A DNA stretch of 64,000 nt from Austropuccinia psidii (taxonomy: Eukaryota > Basidiomycota > Pucciniomycetes > Pucciniales > Sphaerophragmiaceae), in contig JALGQZ010000013.1 of NCBI GenBank assembly GCA_023105745.1, forward strand, positions 3,011,501 to 3,075,500. Reading direction: 5' to 3'. The notes beneath the pieces were generated by a model. The model had not been told where the DNA came from. It did not search any database and saw only the letters and a program-made list of their open reading frames with translations. The number at the start of each line of letters is the position of its first letter. The stretch's first letter is position 1. This document shows positions 58,369 to 64,000 of the stretch, one piece after another. The position numbers were made by a program, and so were the translations under genes.

Positions 58369-60228
58369 TGTGGGAACTCCTTTTGGTGTGGGATGAAATA
58401 AGGGAGTACCTTGAGGGGGAAATTATTGATAAGTCTGTTTTGAATTTCAGAATTGTCCAATAACCATGGGTGCTAAGGTGTATTAGCTGCCCCTCTAAAT
58501 AATACTGAATAGTCAGCCTACAGAGAATCACAAAATAAAATAAGATTTGTGGCTTTAACAGATAGAGCAGACTTATCAGCAGTCTCTAAATCAGACCTAT
58601 CAATAACACTACAGTAAAAACTCTGATCTAAAATTTCTGATAAAATAAAAACTATTTTTTTTTTTAATAAAAGTGATAATAATATATATATATATGTTTT
58701 GGGTTTCTGTTATTTTAATAAAAATAATAAGAATGATAAGAATTTATATATTTTTTATGGTTTTGGTTGATTATAATGATTTTTTTTTGATATGAGTACT
58801 AATAATAAGACTACTGGATTTGATTCTTTTAATTTTTTTTAATACTGAGTTTTATATCACTACTACTTTTTTTTAATAATACTAAGCCACTGAGAAAGGC
58901 TACTGAGCTTTTTACTACGTTAATACTACTATTCTTCACTAATACTAAGCTACTGAGCAAGGATACTGAGCTTTTCACTACGGTTATACTACTATTCTTC
59001 ACTAATACTAAGCTTATTGAGCAAGGCTACTTAGCTTTTCACTACTAAAACACTACTACTATTCTAGATATCCTGCTAGTTCAGGGATAGTGGGAACTTG
59101 TTCCATGATCATGGGAAAAATGAGGGAGAGAGGACCTCTATTTATAGCTTTTGGGCCTCCATAGAGCTTCTCAAAATAGGGTACTTAGAAAAAATCATAG
59201 TTGAGAGGTTTTAGCTAGTGAGACATGTAGTTTTGGTGTAGCAGCGTGTTTGCTGAGAGAATTATGCTGGTGATGCTTTTTCTTATCAAAATCATGTGAT
59301 GTATTTGAGATAATTTGGCTGGTGAGATTTTCTTTTTATCAGGGTCATGTGAGGTCATTGAGATAATATGGCTGGTGATGTTTTCTTGAAGGTGGGGAAA
59401 GTATTTTTTGTTTCTATTTTTTACGTATGTTATGAGAGAATTATGCTGGTGGTTCTTTTCCTTATCAAAATCATGTGATGTGTTTGAGATAATTTCTGAG
59501 AGAATTATGCTGGTGGTGCTTTTTCTTATCAAAATCATGTGATGTGTTTGAGATGATTTGGCTGGTGGGATTTTCTTTTTGCCAAGAAAGTGGAGAAAAT
59601 ACAGCTCCTGACAATTGAACTGTCTTCTATTCATATGATATATATGAGAAAATTATGCTGGTGTTTCTGTTTCTTATCAAAATCATGTGATGTCTTTGAG
59701 ATAATTTGGCTGGTGATGTTTTCTTGAAGGCGGAGAAAGTCTTTTTGTTTCTATTTTTTACGTATGTTCTGAGAGAATTATTCTGGTGGTTTCATTTTAG
59801 TATTGTATCATTTCATATGGAGATTTTATCATTTCTATCAAGTTTGATGCGTGTTATTATTACTAAGGCAGCATTTGTTCTTGGAAAATATATTGAAATT
59901 TTATGCATAGCCTTGAGGTATTTCTTCTTTCAATTGAATCAAGGTGGGGAAAATACATCTTCTGATGCTTTGGTCCATCTTCATATAACTTTATTTAAAT
60001 TAACTGCCTCTAATGATGCAATTTGTTATTGATGATGCAATAAGGTGGATAAATTCTTTGATACTATACTGTTTTGATAAGATCTTGAGGCTGTGTATTG
60101 TATATTTCCTTTTGAAATTTGTAGTTGTAATGTGTAAATCTGTTTTGCGTAATTCTTTTTATCATCATTTTTTTTCTTTTGTTTTATTGGTAAGCTTGAA
60201 ACTGGTACTAATGGTATGGAATACCACA
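58369..60228. mobile_element. Solo-LTR-like element H2
   Basis: 1,860 bp, TGTGGGAACTCC...GGAATACCACA, homologous throughout to H1. It is flanked by the 4-bp duplication GCGA (58365-58368, 60229-60232). It contains a shorter version of the internal tandem array (about 59252-59800). It lies upstream of the gene at 56530-58212, about 150 bp before its start codon. Confidence 0.82.
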
Positions 60229-60599
60229 GCGATGTTTTTCAAATTATTTCATATCATACAAATGAAATCACTTCCCTGTGAGACATTGAATAAACTTGAC
60301 TAGTGAGAAACCTACTAAAGTCAACTTTTGAACTATTCAACGCTCATGAGGTAAGGACTAAGCAAAGTGTTCTATTTGAATGATATGAAATAAAATGGTT
60401 TTGTCGGCGAAACAGGAGACACAATTCTTGTCTTAAATAGTCCACTTATTAGGTTTTAATTTGTGAGTCTCATGATTTAAACTCTAACCACAACATTGTG
60501 AATATACTGACCAACTTCCCCTTAGGTCCTGTTGGCAGAGAAGGCCACTCAGCATATTTTGGCAATTGCGTTCATCATGTACGCCAACAAGCCACCGTA

Positions 60600-60870
60600 C
60601 ACTATGGATGTAGTACGGAAGCGTAAGGATAAGTGGTGTCGGGAGTATGTTGGGAGTGCACTCCGCGAGCGTAAGTATGGTAAGCAGTGTCGGGAGGATG
60701 TTGGGAGGGCACTACACAAGCATAAGGATAAGTGGTGTCGGGAGCATGTTGGGAGGGCACTACACAAGCGTAAGGATAAGTGGTGTCAGGAGCATGTCGG
60801 GAGGGCACTCCGCGAGCATAAGGATAAGTGGTGTCGGGAGTGCACCACGTGAGCATAAAGATGGTAAGGG
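60600..60870. repeat. Second minisatellite with GCGTAAGGAT core
   Basis: About five units of roughly 48 bp, each running AAGCGTAAGGATAAGTGG, TGTCGGGAGCATGTTGGGAG, GGCACTACAC. The AAGCGTAAGGAT core is the same as in the array at 53165-53865. It lies about 370 bp inside the right end of the CACTA element. Confidence 0.8.
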
Positions 60871-61187
60871 CAGGGGTGTGAAAGCGTAAGTAGTGGTGAG
60901 GATGGAGATGGGGGGGCAGTGTTGGAGTCTCATCTGGAGGGCGGTGCGGGCGCGCAAGAATGCAAAGCATCGGGGCGGATTAGGTGGGGATGCGGAAGCC
61001 AATGAGGTGAAATTACCCGAACATTGCGAATAGTGTTGAAATGGGCTTGAGCTTTGAGTGACATTCTCATGTGACACATGTGACGATTGACGTTGTCTTG
61101 ACGCTGACATGATGTGACCCACTAAATCCAGTGACTATAAAGTGACACTAACGCGACTGAAGCAAGATTTTATACTGACCGTGGTGC
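60871..61187. repeat. Right subterminal region of the CACTA element
   Basis: No gene. 61060-61187 is dense in GTGAC, TGACG and TGACA motifs (for example around 61060, 61073, 61083, 61103, 61111, 61130), mirroring the GTCAAGC-rich left subterminal region. Confidence 0.5.
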
Positions 61188-61233
61188 GACATGAAGTCAA
61201 TTGCCAACAATTGATGCGAGATTTGCCCTGGTG
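61188..61233 (-). repeat. Right terminal inverted repeat of the CACTA element
   Basis: The inverted partner of 29102-29147. It ends CGAGATTTGCCCTGGTG at 61233 and is followed by the target copy TGC (61234-61236). Confidence 0.9.
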
Positions 61234-61721
61234 TGCCCAGATGTGGTTTCAAAACCACATCTGGGCCCAATACAGGATATACAGGCTGTTTGAAAACCAC
61301 AAGCCAGTCCTAGAGAGTGAAAATCTTCACTTCCTGTACGTGGAAAGGTCTAGCACCCTTTCCACCCCATTTCAGGATAAAAAGGAGGCTTTTTCACAGC
61401 CAGAATTGTCTCCTCATCCTGCTCTTGAATACCCTACGTAGTAAACTGTCAAAAACAGTTTTACTCTTGGGTAATAACCAGGTATACTCTTCATTTAAAG
61501 TATTGTAGTCTTTATTATTGTACCCCAACAGGTAAAGCTGCACCCAGGGCTTTCAACAGCGCTCACCACCACTATATTCCTTATAGTAAAGCCCTCTTAT
61601 TATTAAATTAAACCATCTTTAACTCTTATAAAAATCTTTTAAATCTTTATTTACCGTGTCACAGTCGTAGTTAAGAGTTGTAAATACTTTTTAATACTCT
61701 CATCATAGACTCAGCCTGACA
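61234..61721 (+). repeat. 5' LTR of element G, second part
   Basis: Resumes the B-family LTR exactly where 29101 left off, through the 24-nt palindrome (61239-61262), to CTCAGCCTGACA at 61721. Confidence 0.88.
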
Positions 61722-61723
61722 TT

Positions 61724-61740
61724 TTGGGGGCCTGGCCGTG
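61724..61740 (+). promoter_or_regulatory. Primer-binding-like site of element G
   Basis: TTGGGGGCCTGGCCGTG, just inside the 5' LTR and matching the sites of A, B and C. Confidence 0.6.
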
Positions 61741-61765
61741 TTTTAAACCTTTTTGGACCTTATAA

Positions 61766-62299
61766 GTAAGTTTTTTTCTCTTATTTTCTATTTCTGACAA
61801 TTGTTTTATATTTTTTAGGCATATTTTATGTTAAAATATATATTTTTATATATATTTTACTTTATTACTCATATTATAAGAGTACTTACCACGTGGTTAA
61901 TACCCACTGGAACCTTTATTTTTGGCGTGTTTACATATAAAACACACAAGCCATCAATAAGTCCTGTATTGTTGATTGAATAAGGACACCTCAGACTGAA
62001 AAAACATCCATTGAGGCGTGGTTAAGTGTATTGTTAACTCAATTACACTTATACAGAGCCACTCATCCAGATTACACTTGAAAACCACAAGTGTATCTGT
62101 GGGATACTGGCACACAAACAGTGTGACAGGGTACCAAAAGCTGTAATTCTGACATGGAATTGTTGATTCAATTACACTGTCATTATACAGGGCATATTGT
62201 AGTAACATACAAGCCCAGAGGCCAATCTTAGACGTGCAAAACCAGCATTTTTGAGAAGTCTTAACTGACATAAGCCCTCTTTTTCCTGCCTTGATTCCG
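61766..62299 (+). other. Leader intron of element G (absent from B)
   Basis: In B the leader reads ...CTTATA directly followed by ATGGAAG. In G the same leader reaches CTTATAA/GTAAGT at 61765-61766, and sequence matching B resumes at TGGAGG (62300). The 534-nt insertion starts with a consensus donor but ends in CG, suggesting an AG acceptor lost by mutation. Splicing would have created ATG from A + TG. Confidence 0.6.
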
Positions 62300-63374
62300 T
62301 GGAGGAAAATTACATCCCACTTGAGACCCAGTCACAGGCGAACACACCAGTGACACCCTCAGAACCAGAGGGCAGCAAGGGCAAAGGAAAGAGGCACAGT
62401 GAAGGTCTCATCACAGCCAAGAAGTAGACTCCAATAGCCACTCAGAGGAGTAGAAAACCACGAAACTCTGCATCAATACAAGGTAAACCAACCTTAACCA
62501 CTTGTACAGGAAAAATTACAATTATTAACCCAGTTGTAACCTCCAAAGGCAAACTGCCCAAATCAGCAGATACCAAATTTGTACAAGGCACAGTCAAAGG
62601 TAAATACCCTAAGAACATAAAGTTTTTGACTGCTTGCAAACACTGATATGTCCCCTGTATACCTCAGAGACCTTGGCTTCCAAAGGAACCAGCCAGAGGA
62701 CAGAGAAGGATTGTCCAGAACCAGAAGACCTGGAAGAGGACACCTTGGACACAGTGGTGGATGGCAAAACAATGAGGGAGATAATATCAACCCTGCCATT
62801 CACACTCCAATTCAACAGGAACCTCAAACCAGAGGACTCAAAGTATATGGATCAAGTTCTTCAGCTCCACCAACTCCTCAAAGACTTATTTCAATGGAGC
62901 ATGGACAACAAGAGGTTCAAACTGGCAAGTCACTGGGCAGAACTTGCAGCAAGTTGTCAGAAGATCTGTCAGAAAGAGATAGACTTCAAGGACCTTATGG
63001 TAATCACCAAAGGTTGGAATCCTACCAGGAAGTTCAGACTCCTGGAGGCAAGGGCACAGAGGATAAGGGAGAATCAAGCCACTATCCAAGCGTTAGAAGA
63101 ACAGTTAACCCAGACAGGGCCTACTCAGATTCCTTCAGCCTCACAAGGAGCAGGCCAAATCAGCTCTCCAGTGGCTTCAAACCATTCAGAAACCAGCAGA
63201 TCAGTGGCCAAGAGGCACCATTCCTCAAAATTACAGGAAGTTTCCAGGAGAAGACAAGGAAACAAGGGCAAGAACAAAACCCCCTTCAACCAGAGGAGGA
63301 AAGAGTCAGACCCCATGATGCAGCAGCTGTTAGATTTGGTGAAAGAAGTACACAAAAACCAGAAGCAGTTGTAA
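62300..63374 (+). pseudogene. Element G ORF1 with two introns
   Basis: Exons about 62300-62482, 62549-62599 and 62668-63374. The introns 62483-62548 (66 nt) and 62600-62667 (68 nt) are GT-AG and precisely absent from B. Spliced exons keep one frame, homologous to B ORF1 (MEDNFIPLE start, GWNPTRKFRL, EQLTQTGP), ending KNQKQL. The initiation site is lost here because the leader acceptor is mutated. Function is unknown; the product is probably helical and basic. A second frame, -1 relative, is open across 62648-63580. Confidence 0.65.
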
Positions 63375-63580
63375 ACCATTCTAGAATCAGTAGTCCTAGT
63401 GATAGAAACATTACCCCCACTCAGACTGAAAATAACTTTGTCACATCTGAGAGTAACATCAACAGTGAGACACTGTGGTTACGAATGTCCCAATATGCTG
63501 AGCAATCTGCAAAGCAGTTTGCAGAAATTAAAGCTGGCGAAGAGAGGATGAGACAGCTCAAGCCTCGTTGGAACAGATAG
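62648..63580 (+). CDS. Element G overlapping -1 frame leading into gag
   Basis: 310 open codons overlapping ORF1 for more than 700 bp and continuing past its stop. Blocks such as GNHQRLESYQ and RISSPSDRNITPT are shared with B's 160-codon frame. The frame approaches gag (NINSETLWLRMSQYAEQSAK) but is cut near 63555 by a 1-nt deletion relative to B. Whether the region is truly translated in both frames is uncertain. Confidence 0.45.
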   Translation: MSPVYLRDLGFQRNQPEDREGLSRTRRPGRGHLGHSGGWQNNEGDNINPAIHTPIQQEPQTRGLKVYGSSSSAPPTPQRLISMEHGQQEVQTGKSLGRTCSKLSEDLSERDRLQGPYGNHQRLESYQEVQTPGGKGTEDKGESSHYPSVRRTVNPDRAYSDSFSLTRSRPNQLSSGFKPFRNQQISGQEAPFLKITGSFQEKTRKQGQEQNPLQPEEERVRPHDAAAVRFGERSTQKPEAVVNHSRISSPSDRNITPTQTENNFVTSESNINSETLWLRMSQYAEQSAKQFAEIKAGEERMRQLKPRWNR

Positions 63581-64000
63581 TCAAGAATCTTCAAGAAGGA
63601 TATGCTCAACTGAGCAAAGCCTCTGAAGAATCCAACAAAAGACTGAACCAAGTCTTTGAAGAAAAACACCACAGCACAAGGGACAGGGAGTGTCTGGATC
63701 AGGACATTAACAAATTGCTTAATGCCTACCATAGCTTGAAGCCCCAACCACAAGGCCAAGCTATGGGGAATCCATATCAACCAGATGAAATCAAACCAGA
63801 TGCCATGTTGTTGAATAAGGCAAGATCTCCATCACAATACCAGGATGGAGATGGAATGTCTTATTCAGAGAAGGAAGCCTTGAAACAGCTTCCTGAGGCC
63901 TCAAACTGGCCCCAATTCTCTGGATCAGGAGAATATGATCATATGGAGCTCATAGATTATATTGATGGACTCTTCATTGATTTACCAAGCATACCAGACT
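63571..64000 (+). pseudogene. Element G gag (truncated by window end)
   Basis: Resumes the B-type gag frame after the 1-nt deletion: EQIVKNLQEGYAQLSKASEE (coiled-coil), QPQGQAMGNPYQPDE, then the gag core start GSGEYDHMELIDYIDGLF. It runs open to the window edge. Confidence 0.75.

Larger units (their letters stand above)
29102..61233. mobile_element. Giant CACTA (EnSpm) transposon with SNF2 and TET/JBP cargo
   Basis: Boundaries are seen directly. Inverted termini start CACCAGGGCAAATCTCG at 29102 and end with its complement at 61233. The flanking 3-bp duplication is TGC (29099-29101, 61234-61236), and the flanks rejoin exactly to the uninterrupted B-family LTR sequence. A CAC terminus, a 3-bp duplication and an internal tnp2-type transposase are the known hallmarks of CACTA elements. 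Length is 32,132 bp, or about 20.2 kb after removing elements C and H2. Contents: tnp2, a plus-strand unknown gene, an SNF2 ATPase, a cysteine-rich gene, a TET/JBP oxygenase, an unknown multi-exon gene, and two minisatellites. Most genes carry lesions, so this copy is probably immobile unless helped in trans. Confidence 0.85.
27232..64000 (+). mobile_element. Ty3/gypsy retrotransposon G (5' half in window)
   Basis: A plus-strand relative of B inserted in element E pol. The 5' LTR is 27232-29101 plus 61234-61721, split by the CACTA transposon. The primer-binding-like site is 61724-61740, ORF1/gag follow from 62299, and the rest lies beyond the window. The candidate target sequence left of it is ATATG (27227-27231); the matching copy would lie past 64000. 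It retains introns in the leader and ORF1 that B lacks. A 1-nt deletion near 63555 and a mutated splice acceptor at 62298-62299 show that this copy is also defective. Confidence 0.75.

Noticed and set aside
60532..60852. Plus-strand 106-codon frame with GRALHKRKDKW repeats and its minus-strand counterpart
   Set aside because: It is produced by the second minisatellite; both strands are open only because the unit length is a multiple of three.
29102..61233. Fungal Starship or KDZ element as an alternative identity
   Set aside because: No DUF3435 tyrosine recombinase is seen. The transposase blocks are tnp2-like, and the 3-bp target duplication and CAC terminus fit CACTA better than the longer duplications reported for KDZ.

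Overview
This window looks like a transposon graveyard from a large, repeat-rich basidiomycete genome. A rust fungus (Pucciniomycotina) is most likely. The grounds are short GT-AG introns, several chromodomain-bearing Ty3/gypsy retrotransposons with long LTRs, a tnp2-type CACTA transposase, a fungal Tet-like 2OG-Fe(II) oxygenase, and a cysteine-rich gene family that I recall (unverified) as highly repeated in Austropuccinia psidii. I see no convincing ordinary host gene, rRNA or tRNA.

The window is a set of transposons inserted into transposons. Retroelement D (minus strand; only 17686-19082 visible) is the oldest layer. Element A (about 282-17685, minus) sits in D, and element B (4370-13363, minus) sits in A with 5-bp target duplication GAGTA. 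Element E (minus) also interrupts D: its 3' LTR is 19083-23740 and its pol is 23741-27231. That LTR was hit by a solo-LTR-like element, H1 (20348-22829). Element G (plus, from 27232 to beyond the window) interrupts E. The 5' LTR of G is split by a DNA transposon at 29102-61233. This has 46-bp inverted ends beginning CACCAGGGC, a 3-bp target duplication TGC, and a CACTA/EnSpm tnp2 transposase. It is about 32.1 kb now and about 20.2 kb without later insertions. Two elements landed inside it: an intact, young Ty3/gypsy element C (41001-51106, target duplication ACTTT) and a second solo-LTR-like copy, H2 (58369-60228).

The CACTA element is the main find. Besides tnp2 (29.8-32.9 kb, minus) it carries a SWI2/SNF2 ATPase (36.4-38.5 kb, minus) and a TET/JBP-family oxygenase (54.0-55.3 kb, minus). 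It also holds a multi-exon gene of unknown function (56.5-58.2 kb, minus), two further plus-strand genes (33.9-36.0 kb and 51.4-52.7 kb), and two minisatellites sharing one core motif. A transposase together with an SNF2 ATPase and a 5-methylcytosine-type oxygenase suggests an element able to alter DNA modification and chromatin. That function is inference, and most of the genes in this copy are broken.

The retroelements share three unusual features. An intron splits the start codon (clear in C, probable in G and A). A second open frame overlaps the start of gag, always in the same -1 relation (A, B, C, G). Element B lacks, at exact splice positions, introns that G retains, as if B was copied from spliced RNA.
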